NCBI GenBank assembly: GCA_018240985.1
Contig: JAFEER010000276.1
Location: 1 to 63,894, forward strand
From: Pseudomonadota bacterium
GTDB lineage: Bacteria > Pseudomonadota > Gammaproteobacteria > Burkholderiales > Burkholderiaceae_C
Length of the DNA: 63,894 bases
Direction: 5' to 3'
Below the pieces are notes generated by a model. That model made no database searches and was not told the origin of the DNA. It saw only the letters and a list, made by a program, of their open reading frames with translations. Within the stretch, counting starts at the first letter, position 1; each line of letters starts with the position of its first letter. This document shows, one piece after another, positions 33,629 through 41,640 of this stretch. Made by a program: the position numbers and the translations under genes.

Positions 33629-34405
33629 TCACGCAAGGCTGGCAAGCACCGGCGCATGGTCGCTCGGCTGCTTGTTCTTGCGCGGTGCGCGATCCACATG
33701 GCAGGCCGTCACGCCGGCGCGCAGGGCGTCGCTGACGAGGATATGGTCGATGCGCAGGCCGCGGTTTTTCTGAAAGCCCAGCATGCGGTAATCCCACCAT
33801 GAGTAGCTCTTCTCGGGCTGCTCGAACAGGCGGAAGGCGTCGCTCAGCCCCAGCGCCAGCAAGTCCCGGAAATGCCGGCGCTCCTCCTGCGTATGGTGGA
33901 TGGTGTCCTTCAGCCCCACGGGGTCGTAGGAATCGCGATCCTCGGGCGCCACGTTGAAGTCGCCCACCAGCGCCAGGCGCGGGTGCGCCGCCAGTTCCTG
34001 GCGGACCCAGTCGTGCAGGGCGGCCAGCCACTTGAGTTTGTAGGCAAACTTGTCGCTGCCGGGCTCCTGGCCGTTCACGAAGTAGCAGTTGATCAGGCGC
34101 AACGGGCCGCTGGCGCTGTCCAGCGTGGCGGCGATCACGCGTGCCTGCTCGTCCTCATGGCCGGGGATGTTGCGCACCACGTCGCGCGCCGGGCTGCGGC
34201 TCACGATGGCGACGCCGTTGTAGGTCTTCTGGCCAAAGCAGACCGCGTGGTAGCCCGCGGCCTCGAACGCGTCATGCGGAAACTTCTCGTCCACCAGCTT
34301 GAGCTCCTGCAGGCCCAGGGCATCGACGGGATTGGCGGCCAGCCAGGCCAGCACCTGGGGCAGGCGCACGGAGAGGGAGTTGACGTTCCAGGTGGCGATT
34401 TGCAT
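33629..34405 (-). CDS. xthA: Exodeoxyribonuclease III
   Basis: The 258-residue Mg-dependent AP endonuclease / 3' exonuclease of base excision repair reads MQIATWNVNSLSVRLPQVLA (Asn), DALGLQELKLVD (metal-binding Glu), ALVGDFNVAPEDRDSYDP (catalytic Asp, Asn), SYSWWDYRMLGFQKNRGLRI with the downstream DHILVS, and KQPSDHAPVLA (catalytic Asp-His). Length and all motifs are normal. It is convergent with the methyltransferase gene (12-bp gap). Confidence 0.97.
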   Translation of the reverse strand: MQIATWNVNSLSVRLPQVLAWLAANPVDALGLQELKLVDEKFPHDAFEAAGYHAVCFGQKTYNGVAIVSRSPARDVVRNIPGHEDEQARVIAATLDSASGPLRLINCYFVNGQEPGSDKFAYKLKWLAALHDWVRQELAAHPRLALVGDFNVAPEDRDSYDPVGLKDTIHHTQEERRHFRDLLALGLSDAFRLFEQPEKSYSWWDYRMLGFQKNRGLRIDHILVSDALRAGVTACHVDRAPRKNKQPSDHAPVLASLA

Positions 34406-34458
34406 GGTTCTTGGTGGCAGTAGGGCGGCAACGGTGCGGGGCGCTGATTATGGGGGGC

Positions 34459-34833
34459 TCAGGTGATTTGCAACGAGCCCCTGGCGCCCATCAGCAGGTC
34501 GATGACGTCGGGCGCAGCAATGATGGGAAAGCGCGAGTCCATCTGCTCGGCCGTGAAGCCGTTGTGGATCATGCACGCGCCGCAGATGGCCACGCATCCG
34601 CCGTGCTCCAGGTACTTGGCCAGCAGCTGCTGCACGGGCTCGAACGGCTTGCCCACGTCCATGCCCTGGGTGGCTCCGGGTATGCCCAGCTCCACGGCCT
34701 CCACCATCAGGATGACGGTGGCGCTGTAGCCCTTGAGGGCGGCGTTGAGTGCCATGGTGAAGGTCACGGTGACCTTGGCGGGGTTGCTCTTGCCATCAAA
34801 AACGGTGGCCACGAAGTCGGTCGTCTGGATCAT
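34459..34833 (-). CDS. DsrE-like sulfur-relay family protein
   Basis: The 124-residue protein has a DsrE fold (AKVTVTFTMALNAALKGYSATV, ILMVEAVELGIPG) and the conserved Cys region GGCVAICGACMIHNGFTAEQ. There the Cys in CGACM aligns with the persulfide-carrying position of DsrE/TusD-like proteins. It may carry sulfur or act in a peroxiredoxin-like role; substrates are unknown. GGAG lies 6 bp before ATG 34833. It is divergent from lipA with a 262-bp gap, in which I see only a possible -10 (GATAAT near 34994) and no gene. Confidence 0.82.
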   Translation of the reverse strand: MIQTTDFVATVFDGKSNPAKVTVTFTMALNAALKGYSATVILMVEAVELGIPGATQGMDVGKPFEPVQQLLAKYLEHGGCVAICGACMIHNGFTAEQMDSRFPIIAAPDVIDLLMGARGSLQIT

Positions 34834-35095
34834 GAGTCGCTCCGGGTGATGAGGGGAGGCTGCCAGTCTATCGGCCGGCGCAGCGGCGCGGGTAACAGGT
34901 GGCACAACTGCAAGGCAATCTGGCAGCGGCGGTGCCACTGCCATCGCGTGGGTCATGGGTGTTGCATCAAGGCGTGAATGGCATGAGCACGGATAATGTC
35001 GCCCTTGCCCCGGCCGGCCTGGCCCGGCCCGGGTGCCGTTTTCATCACGATCGCCGCCAGACGCGTGCGATCCACGGTGCAAGGACCGTCAGACC

Positions 35096-36145
35096 ATGAG
35101 TGAATCCCAAATCAGCCCGCGCCCCACGTCCGGCGCCAAGTTTGTCAGCCCGCAGGGCACGCGCGCCATCAAGGACGGTGTGAAGGCCAGCCCCATCGCC
35201 CTGGTGCCGGATCGGCAGGGCAAGCCCGAATGGCTGCGCATGAAGCTGCCCTCGGGCGCCAAGTACCAGGAGGTGATGGAGATCGTGCGCAGCCGCCAGC
35301 TGTCCACCGTCTGCGCCGAATCCAAGTGCCCCAACATCTCCGAATGCTGGGGCCGCGGCACGGCCACGCTGATGCTGATGGGCTCGGTGTGCACGCGCGC
35401 ATGCAAGTTCTGCTCCGTCTCCACCGGCAACCCGCAGGGCTGGCTCGATCGCGACGAGCCCGCCAAGGTGGCCGAGGCCGTGGCGCTGATGGGCCTGAAA
35501 TACGTGGTGCTGACCTCGGTGGACCGCGACGACCTGGCTGATGGCGGCGCCGGGCACTACGCCGCCTGCGTGCGCGCCATCCACGAGCGCACGCCCGACA
35601 CGGCGGTTGAGGCGCTCACGCCCGACTTCCAGGGCCGGCACGACCTGGTGGCGCAGGTGCTGGACGCCGGCCTGGCCACCTATGCGCAGAACCTGGAGAC
35701 CGTGCAGCGCCTGACCCACCCAGTGCGCGACGCCCGCGCCGGCTACGCCCAGACCCTGGCGATCCTGAAATTTGCCAAGGGTTATGCGCCCCAGACCATC
35801 ACCAAGACCAGCCTGATGCTGGGCCTGGGCGAGTCTGACGACGAGATCGAGCGCGCCCTGAACGACATCCGCGCCGCGGACGTGGACGTGGTGACCATGG
35901 GCCAGTACATGCGCCCGACCAAGAACCACCTGCCGGTACAGCGCTACGTGACGCCCGACGAGTTCAGGAAATACCGCGAGTACGCCCTGAGCCTGGGCTT
36001 CGTCGAGGCCGTGGCCGGCCCCTTCGTGCGCTCCAGCTACCGCGCCGAGCGCGTGCTGGAGGGCAACAACCTGGGGCTGGATCCGGTGAACCCTGAAGTG
36101 CTGGAAGGCATTCGCGACTCGGCCGGGGCCTCGCTGCGCTGCTAA
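35096..36145 (+). CDS. lipA: Lipoyl synthase
   Basis: This 349-residue radical-SAM enzyme inserts two sulfurs into octanoyl groups on lipoyl domains. Its SAM cluster is [11 protein letters not shown] (C99, C103, C106), and its auxiliary cluster that donates sulfur is [12 protein letters not shown] (C73, C78, C84). [10 protein letters not shown] and [12 protein letters not shown] near the C-terminus, including the conserved RSSY, are typical. AAGGA lies about 10 bp before ATG 35096. lipB, often adjacent in this group, is not in the immediate neighbourhood. Confidence 0.98.
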   Translation: MSESQISPRPTSGAKFVSPQGTRAIKDGVKASPIALVPDRQGKPEWLRMKLPSGAKYQEVMEIVRSRQLSTVCAESKCPNISECWGRGTATLMLMGSVCTRACKFCSVSTGNPQGWLDRDEPAKVAEAVALMGLKYVVLTSVDRDDLADGGAGHYAACVRAIHERTPDTAVEALTPDFQGRHDLVAQVLDAGLATYAQNLETVQRLTHPVRDARAGYAQTLAILKFAKGYAPQTITKTSLMLGLGESDDEIERALNDIRAADVDVVTMGQYMRPTKNHLPVQRYVTPDEFRKYREYALSLGFVEAVAGPFVRSSYRAERVLEGNNLGLDPVNPEVLEGIRDSAGASLRC

Positions 36146-36174
36146 GGGCTTCTTGATTTGCAAGCTGTCTCAGA

Positions 36175-36365
36175 CTCCTTCCCCCTTTGGGGCTGAAGGC
36201 TGCGGCTCCAGTTCCGCCAGTGCGGAACTGGACTGCCTGAAGAGCGGCGGCGTCTCGCCGCCAGCACCGAGGCTGGGATAGGGGGCTGGAGCGCCGGCAT
36301 CTTGCCGGCATCAACGCGCGAGCGTCGCTGGCCCCCACCCCTGCTCCCCCAGAGGGGGAGGGAGT
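36175..36365. repeat. GC-rich repeat element with terminal inverted repeats (copy 1)
   Basis: The left end CTCCTTCCCCCTTTGGGG and right end CCCCAGAGGGGGAGGGAG are inverted copies, 191 bp apart end to end. Inside are hairpins AGTTCCGC-cagt-GCGGAACT, GGCGGC-gtct-... and GCCGGC-atctt-GCCGGC. The copy at 41438-41553 has the same ends and a different middle. Short CTCAGA / TCTGAG flanks also face each other. The element fills most of the 337-bp gap between lipA and folA; no gene is seen there. Confidence 0.75.
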
Positions 36366-36482
36366 AAAACAAGCCATCTGAGACTCGTTGCTAGATCAGC
36401 AGCACCTGGCCATAGGAGGCCTCCAAAAGAGCGCCGCGTGCCAGGGCTGGCCTTCGGGGGGGCTGCGAATGTGCGCATCTGT

Positions 36483-36980
36483 TCAGCCGCTGCGGCGCAG
36501 GCTCACGAAGTCATAGCGCAGGCCGCTGCCGCTCACATGCTGGCTGCGCGCGACCTCCAGCCATTCGGGCCCTAGCGTGGGGGCCCAGGCGTCGCCCTCG
36601 AAGTCTTGCCCGATCTCGGTCACCTCCACCCGCGTGGCCAGGGGCAGGGCCTGGGCGTAGATCTGGGCGCCGCCAATGACCCACGCCGTGCCGCTGGATT
36701 GCTCTGCCATCGATAGCGCCTCGCGCAGGCTGCAAGCGCGCTGAGCCCCGTTTTCATGCCAATCCGCCTGGCGCGTCACGACGATGTTGCTACGGCCCGG
36801 CAGGGGGCGAAAGCGCGGCGGCAGCGAGTCCCAGGTCTTGCGGCCCATGATCACCGGGTGGCCCTGGGTCAGCGCCTTGAAATGCGCCAGATCCTCGGGC
36901 AGGTGCCAGGGCATGGCGCCGTCCCTGCCGATCACGCCGTTGGCGGCGCGCGCATAGATGAGGTGGACGGCGATGGGCAT
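36483..36980 (-). CDS. folA: Dihydrofolate reductase
   Basis: The 165-residue enzyme reads HLIYARAANGVIGRDGAMPW, HLPEDLAHFKALT (catalytic Asp/Glu region), VIMGRKTWDSLP (NADPH loop), NIVVTRQ and AWVIGGAQIYAQAL. It regenerates tetrahydrofolate with NADPH and is the trimethoprim target. thyA, which makes the dihydrofolate, lies 3.6 kb upstream on the same strand with three other genes and a toxin-antitoxin pair between. It starts 14 bp from the end of the DUF4337 gene, so they are likely cotranscribed. Confidence 0.97.
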   Translation of the reverse strand: MPIAVHLIYARAANGVIGRDGAMPWHLPEDLAHFKALTQGHPVIMGRKTWDSLPPRFRPLPGRSNIVVTRQADWHENGAQRACSLREALSMAEQSSGTAWVIGGAQIYAQALPLATRVEVTEIGQDFEGDAWAPTLGPEWLEVARSQHVSGSGLRYDFVSLRRSG

Positions 36981-36994
36981 GGCCGCTCAGGCGT

Positions 36995-37603
36995 TCAGAT
37001 ATGGAGGAAGGCCAGCGCCCCCACGGCCACGCCAACGCCGGCCACGCCGAACATGCCCCATTCCAGCCATTTCTTGCGCGTCAGCAGTGCAATGGCGGCC
37101 AGCGCAATGGACACCTGCAGCGCCGTCGTGGCCTGGGCCCAGCGGTGGTGCTGGTGCATCTGGCCCTCGCTCTGGTGATCCAGATCCTTGGACTGGGCCT
37201 CCAGGCCCTCGACGGCCAGCTTGATCTCGGCCTTTTCCTTGTCGTAGCGCTCCACCTTGGCCTGCAGCAGGGGCTTCTTGTCGTCACTGGCCAGGTCGCG
37301 CGCCAGCTCGGCCAGCGACTGCTTGGTGCTCTTGGCCTGGTAGAAATTCCACTGGTTGGCGGCCTCGGTCTTCTTGATGGCGGCGTCGTTCTTCAGCAGG
37401 CCGGCATTGGCCTGCGTGGCCCCGCCCATGTAGGAGAACAGGGCCCCCACCGTGGCGATGACGGCCGTGCACATGGCGATCTGGTTGGTCAGGCCGCTGC
37501 CTTCGTGCGCGCCTTGGTGTGCGGATGCGTGGGCGCCGTGTTCGACGGCGTGCTCCACGGCATGATCGTGCGGGCCGTGTACGTGAAAACCGGAGGAGGA
37601 CAT
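36995..37603 (-). CDS. DUF4337 family membrane protein
   Basis: The 202-residue protein starts with a His-rich segment (HVHGPHDHAVEHAVEHGAHA). It has a membrane helix (IAMCTAVIATVGALFSYMGG), a long central amphipathic/coiled-coil region (WNFYQAKSTKQSLAELARDL, KVERYDKEKAEIKLAVEGLE) and two closely spaced C-terminal helices. This matches the DUF4337 layout; the role is unknown. The His cluster may bind metal. It lies between folA (14 bp) and the EF-G paralogue (31 bp). Confidence 0.85.
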   Translation of the reverse strand: MSSSGFHVHGPHDHAVEHAVEHGAHASAHQGAHEGSGLTNQIAMCTAVIATVGALFSYMGGATQANAGLLKNDAAIKKTEAANQWNFYQAKSTKQSLAELARDLASDDKKPLLQAKVERYDKEKAEIKLAVEGLEAQSKDLDHQSEGQMHQHHRWAQATTALQVSIALAAIALLTRKKWLEWGMFGVAGVGVAVGALAFLHI

Positions 37604-37634
37604 GGTGGGGCTGTGTGTGACAAAAGCCCGTAGT

Positions 37635-39683
37635 TTATTCGTCCTGCACCTTGTATTGCCCCATCAGCAACTGCTGCACCCCGGGCGGCACCACCTCGTA
37701 ATGCGACAGCGCCAGCGCGTAGCTGCCCTGGCCGGCGGTCATGGCGTTCAGGCGGCTCTGGTAGTCGGTCAACTCGGCCAGCGGCGCCTCGCCGTTCACC
37801 GTCAGCTGGCCCAGCTTGTCGCTGTCGGTGCCGCTGACCACGCCGCGGCGCGCCGACAGATCGCCGGTGATGGCGCCCATGGAGGCCTCGGGCGCCGTCA
37901 CCTGCAGGCGTGCGATCGGCTCCAGCACGACGGGCCCGGCCTCGCGAATCGCGGTCTGGAAGGCCTTCTTGCCGGCGGTGACGAAGGCCACCTCCTTGCT
38001 GTCCACGCTGTGGTATTTGCCGTCGTACACGATCACACGCAAGTCCTGTACGGGAAAGCCGGCAATCACGCCCTCGGCCAGCGCCTCGCGCACGCCTTTT
38101 TCCACGGCCGGCATGAACTGGCCCGGAATGGCGCCGCCCTTGACCTGGTCTACAAACTCGAAGCCCGCGCCGCGCGCCAAAGGCTCGATGCGCAGGTGCA
38201 CCTCGCCAAACTGGCCGGCGCCGCCGCTCTGCTTCTTGTGGCGATACTGGGCCGCCGCGCCGCGCGTGATGGTCTCGCGGTAGGCGATGCGCGGCGGGCG
38301 TGTGTCCACCTCGAACTTGTAGACCTCGCGCAGGCGATCGAGCAGCACGCGCAGATGCAGCTCGCCCAGGCCGCGCACGATGGTCTCATTGGTGGTGGCC
38401 ACATGCTCGATCAGCAGGCAGGGGTCTTCGGCCACCAGCTTGTTCATGATCTCCCACATGCGCTGCTCGTCGCCGCGGCGCTTGGGCGCAATGGCCACGC
38501 CGTGCACCGGCACCGGCGAGGGCAGGGGCTTCAGGTGAATGTGGCTGTCCTCGGCCGCGTCGTGCAGCACGGCGTCGTAATGCAGCTCCTCCACCTTGCC
38601 GATGACGCAAATCGCACCCGGCCCGGCGCTGGCGATCTCCACCTGGTTCTTGCCCTGCTTCAGGTACAGGTGCCCCACCTTGAACGGCTTGCGCCCGTCG
38701 CCTACGTAGAGCTGCGTGCCCGGCGTGATCGTGCCCTGGTGCACGCGCACAAAACCGAGCTTGCCCACGTAGGGGTCGATGCTGAGCTTGAACACATGGG
38801 CCAGCACATGGGCCGCGGCGTCGGGCTGTGCCTGCATGGGCTTGGCTGCGTCGCCCTCGCCATTCAGGAAGTCGGGCGGGTTGCCCTCGGCCGGGTGGGG
38901 CAGCAGTTTGGCGATCACGTCCAGCAGCTCGGCCACGCCCGCGCCCGTGCGCGCCGAGACGAAGCACACCGGTATCAAATGCCCCTCGCGCAGCGCCTGG
39001 GCCAAAGGGGCGTGCAGCTCGGCGGCGTCCACGTCGCCGTCGTTCAGGTAGCGGTCTACGAAGGCGGCGTCCACCTCCACCACCTGCTCCACCAGCGCGC
39101 GGTGGGCATCCTCCACGGCGCCAAAGTCGCTGTGGCCGGAGCGGTCGTAGAAGCAGTCCACCACCTGGCTCGCCCCCGCGTCGGGCAGGTTCAGCGGCAG
39201 GCATTCCTTGCCAAACTGGGTCTGAATGTCGGCCAGCAGCGCGGGCAGGTCGGCACCCTCGGCGTCGATCTTGTTGACGATGATCAGGCGATCGAGCTGC
39301 CGCTCGGCCGCGTACTCCATCATGCGCCGCGCCATGGGTTCGATGCCGGCCGCGGCGCTGATGACGATGGCCGCCGTCTCCACCGCCTCCAGCGCGGCCA
39401 GGCTCTGGCCGATGAAGTCCGGCAGGCCGGGCGTGTCGATCAGGTGCATCAGGCAACCGCCATACTCGGCATGCATGACCGCCGACTGCAGCGAATGCTG
39501 GGCCTTGATCTCCAGCGGGTCATGGTCGCTGACGGTGCTGCCGCGCTCCACGCTGCCCGCCGCGGTGATGGCGCCGGCTTGCTGCAGCAGCGCCTCGACC
39601 AGGGTGGTCTTGCCGGCGGCGGCGGGGCCGATCAGACACAGGTTGCGGATGTTATCGAAGGATGTCGTGCCGGAAGTAGTCAT
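37635..39683 (-). CDS. Elongation factor G-like translational GTPase (paralogue)
   Basis: The 682-residue five-domain protein has an unusual P-loop GPAAAGKTTLVEAL (canonical EF-G: GHIDAGKTT), G3 HLIDTPGLPDF and G4 IIVNKIDAE. EF-G domain II-V blocks (YVGKLGFVRVHQGTITPG, RGLGELHLRVLLDRLREVY, AGFPVQDLRVIVYDGKYHSV) follow. It belongs to the fusA2-type 'EF-G-like' group, whose members may act in translation under stress rather than elongation. GAGGAG lies 9 bp before ATG 39683; an in-frame ATG at 39728 is less likely. Confidence 0.9.
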   Translation of the reverse strand: MTTSGTTSFDNIRNLCLIGPAAAGKTTLVEALLQQAGAITAAGSVERGSTVSDHDPLEIKAQHSLQSAVMHAEYGGCLMHLIDTPGLPDFIGQSLAALEAVETAAIVISAAAGIEPMARRMMEYAAERQLDRLIIVNKIDAEGADLPALLADIQTQFGKECLPLNLPDAGASQVVDCFYDRSGHSDFGAVEDAHRALVEQVVEVDAAFVDRYLNDGDVDAAELHAPLAQALREGHLIPVCFVSARTGAGVAELLDVIAKLLPHPAEGNPPDFLNGEGDAAKPMQAQPDAAAHVLAHVFKLSIDPYVGKLGFVRVHQGTITPGTQLYVGDGRKPFKVGHLYLKQGKNQVEIASAGPGAICVIGKVEELHYDAVLHDAAEDSHIHLKPLPSPVPVHGVAIAPKRRGDEQRMWEIMNKLVAEDPCLLIEHVATTNETIVRGLGELHLRVLLDRLREVYKFEVDTRPPRIAYRETITRGAAAQYRHKKQSGGAGQFGEVHLRIEPLARGAGFEFVDQVKGGAIPGQFMPAVEKGVREALAEGVIAGFPVQDLRVIVYDGKYHSVDSKEVAFVTAGKKAFQTAIREAGPVVLEPIARLQVTAPEASMGAITGDLSARRGVVSGTDSDKLGQLTVNGEAPLAELTDYQSRLNAMTAGQGSYALALSHYEVVPPGVQQLLMGQYKVQDE

Positions 39684-39772
39684 CGTTGATTGCTCCTCGA
39701 AGGGCACAAGCTTCGCAGTTAGTTTCAAGGATGTCTACGTTGGGGCCCACTCCACCCTGCCTTGGAACCGGC

Positions 39773-40174
39773 TCAGGCCGCCGTAATCGACGCGTTGATG
39801 GAGATTGTGGCGGCGACGGGAAGCACGATCTTTTTTCGCCCGTGCCCTTCGTTCGTGACCACCTCCACCTCGACCAGGCCCAGTTGGCTCAGCTTGGCAA
39901 CGTCGCGCGAGACGGCACTTTGATCCCGGTGGGCCGCAGTCGCCAACTCTGCGATGGATAGCCGCCCTTTGCTGGCCAGTCGCAGCAACTCGAACCGCTT
40001 GGGCGTTAGCTGGCTCAGGAAATCCTCGAACTCGAAGCTGGTGAAGGTCTTGGCATACGGCAGCCTGTCGGCCTTTTCGTCCAGCGCGCGCGCAACGGAC
40101 TTGCTCCTGCGGGAATGCTCCTGCAGCATGGGGTTTTTGGTGAAATCTGCCAGCGTGATCCTTTGCTTCGTCAT
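39773..40174 (-). CDS. Antitoxin-like HTH protein, TumA / HVO_A0114 type
   Basis: The 133-residue protein has an N-terminal toxin-contact region and a winged helix: SFEFEDFLSQLTPKRFELLR, RLSIAELATAAHRDQSAVSR, VAKLSQLGLVEVEVVTNEGH, with the wing ending KKIVLP. This fits the HVO_A0114 putative DNA-binding family that pairs with TumE toxins. GGAGAAGAG precedes ATG 40174, and that ATG overlaps the toxin stop codon by 4 bp (ATGA). It likely neutralises the toxin and represses the pair. Base composition is lower in GC than in neighbouring genes, which hints at transfer. Confidence 0.75.
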   Translation of the reverse strand: MTKQRITLADFTKNPMLQEHSRRSKSVARALDEKADRLPYAKTFTSFEFEDFLSQLTPKRFELLRLASKGRLSIAELATAAHRDQSAVSRDVAKLSQLGLVEVEVVTNEGHGRKKIVLPVAATISINASITAA

Positions 40175-40500
40175 ATCTCTTCTCCATTGACGAATTTGAC
40201 GGCAATCGTCTGCCACTCTTGCTCGAACCGGTCGTAAAGCTCTTCATAGCTGGTGAAGCGCTCCGGCGTGATGGCGCCCATGTAGTGCCGATGCGAGTAG
40301 CCGTGGCTGTTGTCGTACCCCAGCACCCGCCCGTTGTCGCCGCTGAAGATCAGTGGGTTGATGTAGGCCAGCGCGTAACTGACGACCTGCTTGGATGGCA
40401 ACTCACGGATGACCCGCTCCTTCAGAGCTCCGCCGCCCAGCCTCGCTGGAATGCTTACATCCTTTGGGGCATAGATTTCCTGGGCCTTGGGCGCTTTCAT
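40171..40500 (-). CDS. TumE-like (DUF6516) toxin
   Basis: The 109-residue protein contains RVIRELPSKQVVSYALAYINP, VLGYDNSHGYSHRHYMGAIT and YDRFEQEWQTI. The G-Y-D-N-x-H-G...H-x-H-x arrangement is the signature I associate with DUF6516/TumE proteins, and the conserved His/Asp residues may form a nuclease centre. Toxin first and antitoxin second with an ATGA overlap is the usual order for this family. No good ribosome-binding site precedes ATG 40500. It is flanked by thyA and an EF-G paralogue, without any transposase. Confidence 0.72.
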   Translation of the reverse strand: MKAPKAQEIYAPKDVSIPARLGGGALKERVIRELPSKQVVSYALAYINPLIFSGDNGRVLGYDNSHGYSHRHYMGAITPERFTSYEELYDRFEQEWQTIAVKFVNGEEI

Positions 40501-40586
40501 GGGCTTCAGCCATGATGTATCAAATCAACCCTGTGGTCAAGACTGACTGGCTGATCCGTTACCACTGCCTGCCAGTCTCACGACGC

Positions 40587-41399
40587 TCACACCGCCACCG
40601 GCGCCTTGATCGCCGGATGGTGTTCGTAGCCCAGCACCTCGAAATCCTCGTATTCGTAGTCGAATATCGACGCCGGCCGGCGCTTGATGTGCAGCTCGGG
40701 GTAGGCGTAGGGCTGGCGCGCCAGCTGGGTCTGCACCTGCTCGAAGTGGTTGCTGTAGATGTGGCAGTCGCCGCCAGTCCAGATGAAGTCGCCCACGGCC
40801 AGGTCGCACTGCTGCGCCACCATGTGGGTGAGCAGGGCGTAGGAGGCGATGTTGAAGGGCACGCCCAGGAAGATGTCGGCGCTGCGCTGGTAGAGCTGGC
40901 AGCTCAGCCTGCCGTCCGCCACGTAGAACTGGAAGAAGGCGTGGCAGGGCATGAGGGCCATCTTGTCGAGCTCGGCCACGTTCCAGCTGCTGACGATGAT
41001 GCGGCGGCTGTCGGGGTTGGTTTTGAGCTGGTCGATGACCTGGCTGATCTGGTCGATGTGGCCGCCATCGGGCGTGGGCCAGCTGCGCCACTGCACGCCG
41101 TACACGGGGCCCAGGTCGCCGTCCTCGCGCGCCCACTCGTCCCAGATGGTCACGCCGCGTTCGCGCAGCCAGTTGTTGTTGGACGAGCCCGTCAGGAACC
41201 ACAGCAGCTCGACGATGATGGACTTCAGGTGCACCTTCTTCGTCGTGACGAGGGGAAAGCCCTCGCCCAGGTCGAAGCGCATCTGGTGGCCGAAGACGCT
41301 GCGCGTGCCGGTGCCGGTTCGGTCGCCCTTGGACGTGCCATGCTCGAACACATGGCGCATCAGGTCTTCGTATTGGTGGCGGATGGGGCGTTGGGTCAT
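40587..41399 (-). CDS. thyA: Thymidylate synthase
   Basis: This 270-residue enzyme methylates dUMP to dTMP using methylene-tetrahydrofolate. Seen: [40 protein letters not shown], the active-site Cys in [34 protein letters not shown] and the C-terminal IKAPVAV needed for closure. It works with folA in the same gene run. A GC-rich inverted-repeat element lies just upstream of its start. Confidence 0.98.
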   Translation of the reverse strand: MTQRPIRHQYEDLMRHVFEHGTSKGDRTGTGTRSVFGHQMRFDLGEGFPLVTTKKVHLKSIIVELLWFLTGSSNNNWLRERGVTIWDEWAREDGDLGPVYGVQWRSWPTPDGGHIDQISQVIDQLKTNPDSRRIIVSSWNVAELDKMALMPCHAFFQFYVADGRLSCQLYQRSADIFLGVPFNIASYALLTHMVAQQCDLAVGDFIWTGGDCHIYSNHFEQVQTQLARQPYAYPELHIKRRPASIFDYEYEDFEVLGYEHHPAIKAPVAV

Positions 41400-41437
41400 G
41401 GTGGGGGCAAGGGTCTTGATTGGCGTGGCCTCTCAGG

Positions 41438-41553
41438 CTCCTTCCCCCTTTGGGGGAAGGTGGGGATGGGGGCTTGGCAAGCGCGCCCCGGCCTGCTGTC
41501 GGGTGTTGAGGTTGCCGGCCCCCACCCCAGCCCTCCCCCAGAGGGGGAGGGAG
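41438..41553. repeat. GC-rich repeat element with terminal inverted repeats (copy 2)
   Basis: The 116-bp block begins CTCCTTCCCCCTTTGGGGG and ends with the inverted form CCCCCAGAGGGGGAGGGAG. Its ends are nearly identical to those of 36175-36365 and its middle is different. It lies upstream of thyA. The two together suggest a mobile non-coding element or a REP-like family. Confidence 0.75.
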
Positions 41554-41591
41554 GCAGAGAGGGGCGCAGCGGCATGTGGGAATTCAGATAA

Positions 41592-41640
41592 AAGTGGTTA
41601 TAGCGCTTATGTAGCAAGCGCATGCAGCTACTATTTTTGA
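41592..41640. repeat. Dispersed hairpin repeat overlapping the end of a FAD oxidoreductase gene
   Basis: The block contains GCGCTT-atgtagc-AAGCGC and AGCTACTATTTTTGA, the same family as 18811-18857 and 23456-23505 (reversed orientation). The minus-strand gene ends inside it: its last codons and TAG stop (41633-41631) are part of the repeat. Confidence 0.75.

Noticed and set aside
36146-36482. Open frames between lipA and folA
   Set aside because: They are composed of the GC-rich inverted-repeat element and lack ribosome-binding sites.
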